NCBI GenBank assembly: GCA_027924645.1
Contig: BSBN01001759.1
Coordinates: 1-64,000, forward strand
From: Cunninghamia lanceolata
Lineage: Eukaryota; Streptophyta; Pinopsida; Cupressales; Cupressaceae
DNA: 64,000 nucleotides
Direction: 5' to 3'
Shown here: positions 1 through 11,066 of the stretch, piece after piece
Numbering within the stretch: position 1 is the stretch's first letter
Layout: each line of letters starts with the position of its first letter
Program-made: the position numbers and the translations under genes
The notes under the pieces: generated by a model
The model's database searches: none
What the model was told of the DNA's origin: nothing
The model's input: the letters and a program-made list of their open reading frames with translations, nothing else

Positions 1-2155
1 GCCCAACTTTGCTTCATCCTATCCAAAATTGAGATGTGACCACTTAACAAAAATGCAAGAGCTTCTGCCCTCTTTAAGTCTGCCGGATCACTGGTCTGAA
101 CTGTAGTCTGAGCATCAGTTAGGGCCTCATGCATTGCCTCTAACTTAGGGATAATTATCCCTCTTAGTTCACTCATTCTGCTTATTCTATTCTTCTTCTC
201 CTTCTTAAGCCTCTTTATTTCATTTATAGTGGCAATAGCCTGGCACTCTTGATTCATTATGGATGAGGTGAGAGGATTAAAATTCTGAGATAAACTTGAT
301 AATTCACCCTCTTGTTCTTCCACCTTCTTTACAATGTCTGCTATCACTGTGGACCAAGATAAACAAAATTTGTATAATTCTTCGCCATATTTAAGAGCAT
401 TTTCTAGGCTCTTAATCCCAATATTCAGATTTCTCCTATCATTTGCTATGAGTCCCTATACTTCAGAGAATCTCTTACCCAAAAATTCTTTCCGGACTTT
501 CTCTTCTGCTGATTTCTCCAAGGAATCAAATGTGTTCTAATATAATTAACAAGAGATTTCAGATTACCAGATGAAAAGGCTGAAAGATCCTTTTGGAAGG
601 ATGTCATGATTTTCTCTAGCACACCAGATATAATTTCTATCAGCTCATAGTCTTCCATGTGAGACTTCAGAAGCTTTTCTTTTGCTTTAGCTTGAGCAAA
701 ATATGCTACCTTCATTGTCTGGACCGGAGAGAGGGAGTTAAAATTGAGTGGTCCTTGAAATAATTCCAGTTCATCTATCTCTAACATTTCTTTGTTCAAG
801 AACCTCTTTACTACCTCAACAGTGTCTCTTGCCGGAGACAAAGTCTTCTTTTCTTTTCCTACCTCAGAACTGTCATATGGGGTCTTCTCTATTTGATCTT
901 CTTCTCTTCCCTTTACCTCTTCTTATCGACTAATTTTCTCTTCTTTTCTTTCTTCTCCTACAGTTCCAGAGTCTATTGGGGGATCCAGAAGAGAAATGTT
1001 TACTTCTTCATGGACTTCCTCTTCTGGAATAGAGGAATCCAAGTCCTTAGTCCTCTCCTCACCTATCTCCTTTGGCTCTTCTGCAATTTTCTTAGTAGAA
1101 TCTTCCTTTGATGCACTTAATCCTTCAACATCCATGGTAGAAGGCTCATCACTTATGTCCTCTATAACAGGAAGATTGAATCTTTTAAATGCATTCTAGA
1201 GGATGTCTTCAGTCTCCTTTGCCACCTGATCAGTTTCTCCGAGCATAAGTTTGTTCATTCTTGCTTTGCTCCAGAACTCATCCTTGCAGTCCTTGAAGAT
1301 CATGGTCATTTGTTTTGGAGTAATGGAAGGATAGAGCTGAATTGCAATATGTTACTAGATCTCCAAATCCTTTTCCTTGGCATTGTCTTTTCTGAGTTCA
1401 AGTACCTTCTCTAAACTCTTGGGGATTAGAGAGATGATTTTAATGAATGCTTTATTATATATGTTTAAGTACTTAACTGTAGCTTCTTCCAAGATCCTCT
1501 TGTCTGTGTCACTATACTCATCATAGAATTCTATCATTAGTTGTAGATTCCCATCCACAGTGACTAACTTGATGACATCATCAATGGAGAGAGTAGGCCT
1601 TTCAGCAAATTCTTTTGTCTCTTCTTCTTTGTTTGCACCGGTAGAGGATTCACCTGATGATTTCTTCTTCTTCTTCATTTTCTTAATTTCCTCATCGGTC
1701 TTTGTTTCTTCATCATCCTTCTGACTTATATAGGACCTTGTGGCCTTAGTTTTTGTTCTCTTTTCTCCCTTACTGAATGTCTTGGCTTCCGGTTTGGAGG
1801 ATCTTGAGCTCTTAGAAGTGGCAGGTGTAGAGCTCTTGGAGGATCTAGTCCAGGAGGAGGCTTGCACCGGAACACTTTATTTTTCTGCTTCTTGTCTCTC
1901 CTTCTCTGCTCTTTCCACTTTCTCTTTGTTTTCTTCAACTAGCTCTTTTGAAATGCCATATCTTTTGGCAACTTCCTCTACTTCCCTTCTCACTTTTCTT
2001 TTCATCTCTAGTTGTCTTAGCTCAACATGAATTTTCACACTCAATTCTTGAAAGGTTCCAAACCTTTCTGCCTCAGGGTCCTTAGGCTAACTTGGCAAGT
2101 GTTGGATATGCAGCTCCAAGATTTTCTCATCTACCTCATAGCCCATTGGCATAAT
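1..2155 (-). pseudogene. Rest of large RT-less retroelement protein (element A), broken
   Basis: This continues the reading direction of 2156-3172 and runs off the left edge. Open stretches are 1355-1867, 923-1135 and 446-841, with further readable sequence to about 1. In order it shows a Lys/Ser-rich basic linker (KKMKKKKKSS at about 1660-1680), a helical segment (SIDDVIKLVTVDGNLQLM), an acidic Glu-rich stretch, another helical domain, and then a long heptad-rich coiled coil in 1-445. At least four stops interrupt it. No reverse transcriptase, integrase or protease motif is visible. I infer the tail of a gag-like or accessory protein of a non-autonomous LTR element; its biochemical role is unknown. 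The same order (N-terminal domain, charged linker, coiled coil) recurs at 18764-22133. Confidence 0.55.
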
Positions 2156-3172
2156 CTAGATTGTCCTTGGCTCTACTGCCTCCATCAGGCATTGATCAAT
2201 GTCTACGATAAAACACACTGTATCCTTATATTTTTCAAATATTGTCTGAGGAATTCTTTCTCTGGCCTGCATCATACCTTGGAAGTTTTTGAAATACCCC
2301 CAGAGAGCTATGCTTTCATCCTTGGCATCACCAAGCCCATACATATAATCTCTGATTTGTATGGCAACCGGTCTGTCATTTTGCCATACCCAGCCACTTG
2401 ATCTAGGTAGCTCATTCATAAAGTAAAAGAATAAACACAATATTAGCCCACCATACTTGAATGAGTTCTTCTTGTCCTTCTTGATCTTTTGCAGGTTTTC
2501 TAGTAGTTGGCTCAGGAGAAGCTCACATAGATCATAGTCTGCATTTTCCCTTGGCATCTGATATGCAGTATATATAGCAGTTCCGAACATTGAATTCTCC
2601 CTGCTGGAGTGATACATTTTGTAGCCAATTATCATAGAGGCAAATTTGATATCTAGATCTATGATATCTTCTATTGTCATTGCTCTCTTATCAAACTTTG
2701 ATCTGGTAGCCTCAGTTACTGTTTGGTTTTTGACCAATTTGAGAGTAGGCAACCCACCGGATGAGTGCAAACCAGTTATTGCCCTGATTGCATCCTTTGT
2801 TATCTTAAAGGGCTTCAATAACCACATGAAGTTATCATGTATTCTACTGAGAACATACCAAACCCATTCATCTTCTGTGAAACATAGAAAGTGGATGCAA
2901 TGTCCAAAATGCTTGCCCCGGATGGCCTTGTATTGAGGTTTAAGTTCAAATGTTTCATCTATTAATTGCTTGTGATAGATATCCATCAGCTTGGATTCTC
3001 CAAATTCCTCAATATTGGTGTGTATGTATACCCTAACATCTTCTATATGTAGAACCACATGCGGAATGCTAGAGAATGCGCCTAAGGGATCAACTTCTAG
3101 GGATTTGTAAGGATGTTTCTTGAACTTAGGGCGCGACCTATCAGTGATCTTAGCAACATTTGGAGTAGCCAT
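2156..3172 (-). CDS. N-terminal domain of large RT-less retroelement protein (element A)
   Basis: A 338-codon open frame begins MATPNVAKITD at 3172. The 5' flank is a plausible leader ending in an A/G-rich run just before the ATG. The protein is hydrophobic and helical. A segment reading FKITKDAIRAITGLHSSGG resembles the 'ITG' motif of plant transposon-associated proteins often annotated as putative plant transposon protein or plant mobile domain; this is by resemblance only. There is no zinc knuckle, RT or signal peptide. It lies downstream of the Copia-like gag and LTR (3871-6170) in the same direction. Either it is the second ORF of that element or the core of a separate insertion. It is the best-preserved piece of the protein and has no internal stop. 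Function is unknown. Confidence 0.5.
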   Translation of the reverse strand: MATPNVAKITDRSRPKFKKHPYKSLEVDPLGAFSSIPHVVLHIEDVRVYIHTNIEEFGESKLMDIYHKQLIDETFELKPQYKAIRGKHFGHCIHFLCFTEDEWVWYVLSRIHDNFMWLLKPFKITKDAIRAITGLHSSGGLPTLKLVKNQTVTEATRSKFDKRAMTIEDIIDLDIKFASMIIGYKMYHSSRENSMFGTAIYTAYQMPRENADYDLCELLLSQLLENLQKIKKDKKNSFKYGGLILCLFFYFMNELPRSSGWVWQNDRPVAIQIRDYMYGLGDAKDESIALWGYFKNFQGMMQARERIPQTIFEKYKDTVCFIVDIDQCLMEAVEPRTI

Positions 3173-3870
3173 CTTGCAAAAGATTCAGAGAGAGAGATAT
3201 TCAAGAACAGAAATACCTTTTTACGCTTCTAGGGTTCATGATATGAGCTAAAAAAGATCGTTGGTTGAATTAGATTATGCAGTTGATCTTTGAGAGGATT
3301 GAAACAATCTTGTTTGTAGAGCTCTTTCTTTCTTCTTCTTGAATGCAGATGTGCAAATGATGAATAAAAGAACCCTTATATTTGTGTACAAACCCTAATT
3401 TCATATTGCAATAAATGCACACCTTAAGTCATTCTGGTTCCCTTGTTCTGAGAGAGATCCTTCCGAATCACTGGGATGCACTTAGAATCATTCTTGGTGA
3501 TAATTGACAATGTATCTCCCTTTCTCCAATCATTCCATTTATCCGCAGATCAAGATGTCTCAATTTTGAATCATACTAGATCTAACTATGAGAATCCTGC
3601 TTTTACTAGATGACTATCAAACCTGATTAATCTTGGATGATTAACCTCTTCAAACTCCTTACGGATCTTTCATATTTTTACCAAGGGTTATTTAGATGTT
3701 TCTCTGAGAACCCTTTAATCCACAACTTTCCATGTGCCAATTTCAGGCACCAATTGCCTGGTTGGGGGAATTTATTTTCCTTTGAGACTCCCCCTGAGCT
3801 AGAGCTCGTCTATTTAGTTTCCAGAAGGAATATCAGCACCAGATTCTGGTGCGGATCCATCCCCAACATT
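3173..3870. other. Spacer between gag remnant and element A ORF
   Basis: No gene is seen here. On the minus strand it would be the leader of the 2156-3172 ORF. It includes a purine-rich GAAGAAGAAAGAAAGAG run near 3330 and a G-rich run near 3790 (GGGGGAGTCTC) that looks like a polypurine tract. If that is a real PPT, a Copia 3' end would lie here and 1-3172 would belong to a different element. No LTR could be delimited. Confidence 0.35.
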
Positions 3871-4614
3871 TTATGTACTTCTCTTCACCCAAATCTTGTT
3901 CATCTCCCTTTGAACTTCATTTGCATTCACTTTTCCTTTTCCTTTGTCTTGATTCTGATTATGATGCACCTGACCCTTTTTGTCCCGATTCTTACTTATG
4001 CAGAATTTGGCAATATGACCGGATCTATTGCAATTGTAGCAAACAACATTTCTTTGCATATTTGACTGGTATCCTCTTGATCTGCATTGATTAGCCATAT
4101 GTCCCATTCTATTACATGCAAATAATCTACCATTGAATGAATTGTTTATTTGCATATTTCTACATTCATGAGATTTGTGACCATACCTTTTGCAGTTAAA
4201 ACATTGCCCGGAGAAGGATGAATTAGTCTGATTCATTCTTCTTTTGCACTGATCTGCTTTATGAATGAAGTTATTACAATTGTAGCAGTATCCATTGAAG
4301 GATGGATATCTTTGAGCATTTGGTTGCCTTACCGAAGGTCTTTTAGGCCTGTTCCTAGGATTTCCTGATCCAGAGTTCTTCTGACCAGTTCCAGAGCATT
4401 CACCTTTCTCATACCCCAAGCCATGCTTGTCATCTACCCTCTTTTGGCTTTCAAGAAGAACTTCAAGTTGAGTAGAGCTTATCTTGAATTTCTCTTTGCA
4501 TTCATTTGCTGTTTGAAAATCCCTTTTAAGAGTGTCTATCTGATTCTCAAGTTGTTCTTCATTATCTCTAGCTTCTTCAAGATCAGATTCTAGACGCCTG
4601 ATTATTCTATCCAT
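3871..4614 (-). CDS. Copia-type gag fragment with zinc knuckles
   Basis: A 247-codon frame. Residues 1-60 are a charged coiled coil (RRLESDLEEARDNEEQLENQ). A basic linker follows, then four CCHC zinc-knuckle units: CYNCNNFIHKADQC, CFNCKRYGHKSHEC, a third with its first Cys lost (FACNRMGHMANQC), and CYNCNRSGHIAKFC. CX2CX4HX4C knuckles bind RNA in Gag nucleocapsid domains. The tail MNKIWVKRS is like the link to pol in plant Ty1/copia proteins. The usual N-terminal Copia gag domain is absent, and no protease, integrase or RT follows. The LTR and PBS at 5043-6170 have the matching orientation. The defective third knuckle and missing pol mark it as non-autonomous or decayed. Confidence 0.8.
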   Translation of the reverse strand: MDRIIRRLESDLEEARDNEEQLENQIDTLKRDFQTANECKEKFKISSTQLEVLLESQKRVDDKHGLGYEKGECSGTGQKNSGSGNPRNRPKRPSVRQPNAQRYPSFNGYCYNCNNFIHKADQCKRRMNQTNSSFSGQCFNCKRYGHKSHECRNMQINNSFNGRLFACNRMGHMANQCRSRGYQSNMQRNVVCYNCNRSGHIAKFCISKNRDKKGQVHHNQNQDKGKGKVNANEVQREMNKIWVKRST

Positions 4615-5042
4615 TTTGTGGCAGTCTTCTGACTTCTCCTTGAGAGATTATTTTAGATTATCTTCAATTTTTCTTTTCTCTTCAATTTCTTCGGTGAATT
4701 CCATAACCCCTGATTCCATTTCATGTCTCACCATAATGACCTCTTTTGATAGCTTCTCACATAACTTGTTTTTCTCATTTAGATCTTCATTAGTATCATT
4801 GGCTTCACTTTGACTTGCTAATTGTTGAAGTAGTTCCTCTCTTCTTCACAGAGATACTTAGTTTTTCTGAGCTCATTTATGAAATCATCAGCTTGTTTGA
4901 GTCTTTCCCTCAGGTTATTGACTTCAGAGTGAGATTGCTCAAGATCATCTAGGGCAGACTGAAGTTGTTCCCTCATACCATACATATCCATTGAGATTCC
5001 CAGATCTTCCTCAAGCTGTTAGGCTCTATTTAGAGGAACTTA
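4615..5042 (-). pseudogene. Upstream coiled-coil part of the Copia-like gag, broken
   Basis: On the minus strand the stretch just after the primer-binding site reads as a coiled coil (EEDLGISMDMYGMREQLQSA, then heptad-rich sequence with LRERLKQADDFINELRK). Stops near 4830 and in 4650-4800 separate it from the zinc-knuckle frame. No initiator ATG with a conventional gag N-terminus is present between the PBS and this segment, so the gag core seems to be deleted. Confidence 0.55.
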
Positions 5043-5056
5043 GCTCTGATACCAAT
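5043..5056 (-). other. Primer-binding site (initiator Met tRNA)
   Basis: The minus strand reads ATTGGTATCAGAGC immediately inside the LTR end. TGGTATCAGAGC is complementary to the 3' end of plant initiator-Met tRNA, the standard primer of plant Copia elements. It fixes the minus orientation and the inner LTR boundary. Confidence 0.85.
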
Positions 5057-6170
5057 TGTTGGAAACAAGGTGGATAACTAAGAGGGGGGTGAATCAGTTA
5101 TCTTAATTATTTAACTTTCTTTTCTTCTTTAACAATTAGTGCAGTATCAAAACATATAAGCATACATGAACATGAGAGCAGAAAAGATATCAACACACAT
5201 AACACAAGGATTTTTACGTGGAAAACCATGTTAAGGGAAAAACCACGGGGTGACTAACCCAAGATTGTATTCTTTGTTAAAAGAATAGAAGTACAAAATG
5301 GCACTTGCCAATTAGGGCTCACTGCCTGAGCATACTGCTCACAAGAGGCACACTACCTACAGGAGACTCACTGTCTACAAGGATATAGAATGTAACTAGA
5401 TGTTTGAACTGAAGAAAGGCATCCACATATGCTGAGATTTAGTTCCGGTTAGGCCCAATACACTGATCTACTACACTTCATTCTTCCTCTGCTTTAGTGT
5501 TGTTGTCCTGTCACATACCGAACTTATATTGCTGCTTCTACACTTCTATCTACCTTTTATCGCACACTATTCCATCTTCTGCATCCCTTCATACCAAAAT
5601 CCATCTGGTATATATATCCGCACCAAGGATTTCAACATATTTCTAGTCGGCAACCAAAATACTCGAGATATTTACTAAATATTGGTCTGTCAGCTGAATC
5701 CATGCTTAATATGTGATGCGTATCAAAAATATAGACATAGAAGTTGTCACTCATGTCAGCCAACCATGAATGATCCCTCAAGAAGCTTGATCACCATCAA
5801 TTTCTCATCTGGATTAAAGTCTAATGCTCTATCGGTTAGTTCTTCCTTAGTCTACTTTGCCTGTCAGGAACCCAGCACTTAGATGCTCATATCTTTTCAC
5901 TCTTTCATCACTGGAGGTTTAATCTCTAGAATGTATCAGTCGTGGTACTCCTCTTGACTTCTCCAAGTCCGCACTTTGTTGAGATACATCCTCTGAGAGA
6001 TCTAGACCTGATTGTCAGACCTTGCTGCATGCTCTGTTCTTGTTCACCGGACCAAAACATTCTTCAATCTTACTTCCGGTATGGTCATACTGTGCTCTAC
6101 AGATGTGTGGGATAGACTTTGTTGCCATCAATGACAACAATCATGAAGCCACACAGTGTCTCTTGCCAAC
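5057..6170 (-). mobile_element. 5' LTR of element A (Copia-like), 1.1 kb
   Basis: On the plus strand it begins TGTTGGAAACAAGG and ends CTCTTGCCAACA, giving TGTTG/CAACA termini. The inner end abuts the PBS. It contains GGATTTTTACGTGGAAAACC and repeated 'ctcactgcc' phrases that also occur in the solo LTR at 49800-51091, so both belong to one family. The partner 3' LTR would lie left of the window. The sequence after the outer end is CATTA; its duplicate cannot be seen. Confidence 0.85.
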
Positions 6171-6219
6171 ACATTACATGTGTGATCTTTTGATTGTTGG
6201 CATGAAATGGCTGATCAAA

Positions 6220-6600
6220 AGGTAGTCTATCTCTCTATTCCTCTCTCTCTCTCTCCCCGTTCCTTTCCTTTCTATATCTCTATCTCTCCCTCTCCCTCTA
6301 TCTTTATCTTTCCTTATCTATCTCTATCTCTCTATCTCCCCTCACTCTCTCCCCCTCTATCTCCCCTCAATCTCTCCTTGTCCCTCTCCCCCTATCTATC
6401 TATCTAACTCTTTATCCCTCCCTCTCTCTATCTCTATATATTTCTATCTTCCCCTCTCCCTCTCCTTCTCCCTATCTATCCTCTCTCTATCTCTTCCTAT
6501 TTCTATCTCTCCCTCTTTCTCTCTCCCTCTCTATCGATCCATCCCCACTCTTTGTGCCTCTCTCTTCCTCTCTCCCCACTCTCTCTACCTCTCTCTCCCT
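6220..6600. repeat. CT-rich simple repeat, ~380 bp
   Basis: A pyrimidine tract of CTCT, CTAT and CCCT variants, interrupted but strongly strand-biased. The 6190-6225 flank (GATTGTTGGCATGAAATGG) recurs at about 14903-14922 ahead of another CT-rich tract, so the tract travels with a dispersed repeat. Translations of it are low complexity and not genes. Confidence 0.9.
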
Positions 6601-6651
6601 AATTGTGAACCCAAAACCATAAACTTAAAATAACATTTGAAAATCAAAAGT

Positions 6652-6930
6652 CATGGCCAACACCTTGACAATTGAGATTGAGAAGTTCAATATGTACAAA
6701 TTTTAGTTGTGGAAATTGAAGGTTGAAGATCTTTTAGTGGAGATACTCAAATATCTACCATCAGCAATGGATTAAGATGAATGGGATAAGTTGGATAGAT
6801 GTAATTTATAATTTGGATGCATTTAAATTCTTTTCATCTAGTAGTGATACAAATGGCTTCCATAGATGTAAAAATGGAAGAAGAGGAAAAATGTATCACT
6901 TTGATTTGTTCATTATAGGATACCATTTTT
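6652..6930 (+). pseudogene. Copia gag N-terminal fragment
   Basis: Plus-strand reading gives MANTLTIEIEKFNMYKF, a stop, then LWKLKVEDLLVE and, after a gap, EEEEKCITLICSL. These match two landmarks of plant Copia gag: the NF.xWKLKMEDLL start and the DEDKCISLLCSLP segment. Stops and deletions show it is dead. A related fragment lies on the minus strand at 15847-16190. In both places it precedes sequence shared with the DRM-like fragment in the same relative orientation. Confidence 0.65.
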
Positions 6931-7165
6931 TAAATTTGAAGCCTATCTATCTAAAGGGTATCAATATCATTTCTTTGTTTCGAGAATTGAGGGTACAGAA
7001 GTTGTTTTGCATTGTTTGGGTATACCACTCAATTATGTTGTATCTGTAAAAATTTGTAAAGAAAACAAGCTTATCCTCAAAATTTGGGTGGAAAAAACAC
7101 ATAAAAGGGTAAATTGATTGAGGTGAAAGATGTGAAGAATTTGATAAAAGAAAGACATGATGAAA

Positions 7166-7990
7166 TGATTAATTCAATTGGAGGTTTTGATCTGATAATA
7201 GGTGGAAGTCCCTATAATAATCTTACAAGCACCAACATGAACAAAAGGGATGGGCTAGAGGGCAAGCATTCCACTATTTTATATGGAATTTCATGGATTG
7301 TAAATTATGTAAGGCATGCAATGCATTCAAGTGTAACTTGACAGAATAATGAAACCTTCATTTTCTACTAATTTGGAATTTAATAGACTATAAATTCATT
7401 ATTTTTCATAGTCAAGTTCTTGTCCAAATTAAAAAGGCTACTAAAAACAAGTATTGAAAATTAAGGAAATTATTATTATTTTGATTCTATGTAGCAAATT
7501 TGTTTGCACAATCAACATGGGACTAACTGCAAGTATGGATGTTGCCAATTATAGATCCGTATGAACATTATTTTGATTATATGGAGGAAATTTATTTGCA
7601 CAATTAGCGTGGGACTAATTTTAGGCTTGGGTGTTTCCATTTACAATCCTAGGGTTATTAGTTTGATTATTCATGCTAACCATGGTTTCCTTTTAAATGG
7701 ATTGAATGAAAGCCGAGAGGATGTGCAAAAAACCAAATGTGATAAAAGAAAACACTTAGATTTAGAAAAGGATTACTACGAAATACATCAGAAGAAACCA
7801 TTTCTCTTTCCCTCTTTACCACTCAAAGAAAGTAATCAATATGTCTTCCAATGGTTTATCTATAGAAAATAGAGATATAATTTAGAATCCATGGAAATTC
7901 ATAGAAAATGGAGGAATGCTTCCCCTCTAGCCCATCCCTTGTGTTGGGGCTTCCACCTATTATCACATCAAAACCTCCAATTGAAATAAT
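7166..7990. mobile_element. TIR / fold-back element copy 1
   Basis: The left arm (about 7166-7300, from TTCAATTGGAGGTTTTGAT) reappears inverted at about 7886-7990, ending AAAACCTCCAATTGAA. Each arm is over 100 bp, with a ~28-bp gap at 7210-7237. No transposase is present. The interior 7561-7880 contains ORF-like sequence (NESREDVQKT; MSSN.LSIENRDI in a neighbouring frame) that also occurs next to the DRM-like fragment at 15700-15846. I infer a non-autonomous TIR element carrying captured sequence. No target duplication was confirmed. Confidence 0.65.
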
Positions 7991-8136
7991 CATATTTAAA
8001 ATCATGTCATTATAACTTTGTACTATGATATTATAATTTGATTATTATTATTATTTAATATTAAATTTTAAAATTATCTTTGTAATGAGCTTATGACTCT
8101 TTTAAGAGCCTAGACATTGTAAGTATTTTGTGTGTT

Positions 8137-8640
8137 TAATAGATTATAAATTCATTATTTTTCATAGCCAAGTTCTCATCCAAATTGAATAGGCTACTAA
8201 AAACAAGTATTGAAGATTATGGACATTAATTTTATTTTGATTCTATGTAGGGATTAATTTTAGGCTTGGATGTTGCCAATTACAATCCTAAGGTTATTAG
8301 TTTGATTAGTCATGCTAACCATGCTTTCCTTTTAAAAGGATTGAATTAAAACTTGGAGGATGTGGAAAAATCAAATTTGATAAAAGAAAACACTTAGATT
8401 TAGAAAAGGATTACTATGAAACCCATTAGAAGAAACCATTTCTCTCTCCCTCTTTACCTCTGAAAGAAAGTAATCAGTATGTCTTCCAATGGTTTGTCTA
8501 TAGAAAATAGAGTATAATTCAAAATCCATGAAAATTCATAGAAAATATAGGAATACTTCCCCTATAGCCCATCCCTTGTGTTCCTATTGTTGCTTGTTAG
8601 ACTGTTATAGGGGCTTCCACCTATTATCACATCAAGGAAG
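8137..8640. mobile_element. TIR / fold-back element copy 2 (partial)
   Basis: A direct repeat of 7376-7990 in the same orientation (AATAGATTATAAATTCATTA through to the inverted arm ending TATTATCACATCAAGG). It lacks the left arm. Its right arm keeps the ~28-bp spacer (CTATTGTTGCTTGTTAGACT) that copy 1's right arm has lost, so the two are independent derivatives. Confidence 0.6.
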
Positions 8641-10579
8641 GGTCTCAAATTTTATCTTTATAAAAATAAAGATATATCAAGGAAGGGATAAAGTACCATA
8701 ACCAAGTGTAATATAAGGCAAAAAACTAATGATTCCCTCCAAGCAAGTCACACAAATTTAAATTGCCATTCCCACCGACCCTTTTACTTGGCGTGTCTCT
8801 ACCAAACTAGGAAAAAATTAAAGAAACCAAAGTCAGCTAAAAACCAACTATCGTGACCATCTCTGAGAGTTGACATGAAATATTTTTGATAAATATTTGA
8901 TACACTGTGGCCCAACATTCTTCTCCTACCATGTGCTTTCATATTTCATTGTCATTCCCGACGTTCTTCTCCTACCATGTGCTTTCTTATTGCATGTCAA
9001 TTCAAAATTTCTAGGGTTGTCTAGCTTCTCTGTCTTCTCCTATTGACACCTTCATCATATATCAATTTAGAATATTGGGAGACATTTGTCAAAGATGTTG
9101 CAAATACCATGATAATTAAACCACAAATAAACACTTTCCAAAAAGTATGTATAGTGACGACACTAATAACACTTGAAGAGCACTTGCTCCTAGTCAAAAG
9201 TTTACAACCAAATAAATAAATCCAATTTAAAAGTAATTTTAACATGAACATAAACTATCCATATTGATCATAACATAGGGTACACTTGAAAGACAAAATT
9301 ATCCTAATCAAATGCTTGTCCTTAAATAAGAAAAACACGTTAAATAATAATTTTATTATACGAACTTAATGGAAATATCTAAAGGGGCTCAATTAACTTA
9401 GCATTACAAGGTGTAGATTCATACTGGAGAACTTAAAATGCATATACACTATTTGTGTGCAATTTTAAACTTAATCTTTCTACTAAACCTTTATACTAAA
9501 AATTTAATTCAATAGTCATATAATTATATTTATATTTGAGGTTTAATATTTCTTTAGTTACATATATATATATAAAGCAAAAAATATATTTTTAAGACAA
9601 AATTGACCATCAAAACTGAAGGCTAGTCTCTAATATTCAAAAACAAACTGTATTCCCATTTAATGTATGCTACCTAAGAGCAATCCCCCTTTCACTTTCA
9701 ACATCTAAACCTAAAAACTTTTGTTTCTCTAAGTGTTCAAATTTAACCAACTATTGTTCCATCTTGTAGAGGGAATGCCAATTTTAGAAAATTTTAGATG
9801 ATGGAATCATTTCATATTTCAGGCATACATTCCATGTAAGTATACATATCATTTTAAGGAGGATACTTTTAGAAATTATATAAATATTATGATTATTAAT
9901 GTAAATAGAAAGTTGGTAGAACATTGAATGTAAAGGCGCTCACAAATAATGTTTGGTATTGGTTATGTAAATCGTCAACAATTGGTAGATCAAACTAAAC
10001 GTAGAGTATTGCTAGCATATACCTATATTATGATTATTAAGGTTTGCTATAGGTACAAGTCCATTTTAAATTAGTTACATGTTGACTATAGATCAAGTTT
10101 GAAACAAACAACAATTAACTATAAAAATAATAAACATTAAACTATTTTATAATTAATCCATCATGCAAAATAATTATATTTATTAAATAAATACCTTTGT
10201 TCATTATTATTTAATAATATATTATACTCTAAAAAGATAGTTAAAGGAGTTACTTGAGGTGGATAGGGAACAAAGCAATAGAGATAAGTCCTTTAGATTG
10301 AGAAGAGGTGATAGAGAAGAAAAAGAGGGAGTTTAGTTGAGGAGGCAACTACATGATAGGAGAGGTAGAAGACAAAACTAGTACTATAGTTCATTATTGA
10401 ATTGTGTAATTTAAGCATGTTGTAATCCTTTTAATATACATGTTTAAATAATAAATTCATGTGTGATGTTGTGAGTAAACATGGGTTGTTTGAGTGTAGG
10501 GCTACTAGGTTGGGTCGTCCTTCATTAGACCCCCCTAGCATAGATTGCATCAACTTTTTGGGGGTTGATATAGGAGAAC
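8641..10579. other. Non-coding, AT-rich
   Basis: No gene recognised. It holds a short tandem duplication at about 8914-8990 (TTCTTCTCCTACCATGTGCT twice) and a TA microsatellite near 9560. The short open frames here have no recognisable motif. Confidence 0.6.
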
Positions 10580-11066
10580 AAAAAACTATTCATCAAACAA
10601 GAAGAAGAGTAAAACCTTATTGTGCGCAAGGGACAAATTCAAACTCAAAGACTAATCCATGACTAGGAAGTCATCCTAGACCCGTGAACTTGTCCCCTAA
10701 TAGAGCATTGGTCTAATATAGATTTTGAGGTATTTTACCAACAAAGAGACATTATTTATTGAACCTATACCAGTTTGATTCTAAAATCTTCCTCATTAAT
10801 ATTCATTATTCAAAATTTCTAGAAGAAGTAGAGCAAAAAACTATTCATCAAACAAGCAAAAGAGTAGAACCTTATTGTGCGTGAGGGACAAATTCAAACT
10901 CTAAAGACTAATCCATGACTAGGAAGTCATCCTAGACCCGTGAACTTGTCCCCTAATAGAGCATTGGTCTAATATAGATTTTGAGGCATTTTACCAACAA
11001 AGAGGCATTATTTATTGAGCCTATACCAGTTCGATTCCAAAATCTTCCTCATTAATATTCATTATT
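10580..11066. repeat. Tandem duplication, 255-bp offset
   Basis: The segment starting AAAAACTATTCATCAAACAA at 10580 repeats at 10835 with few mismatches through ATTAATATTCATTATTCAA. Each copy is about 232 bp, with a ~20-bp spacer. Nothing coding is recognised. Confidence 0.85.

Noticed and set aside
6207..6407. Open frame rich in Ser/Leu/Pro
   Set aside because: It is the translation of the CT-rich simple repeat.
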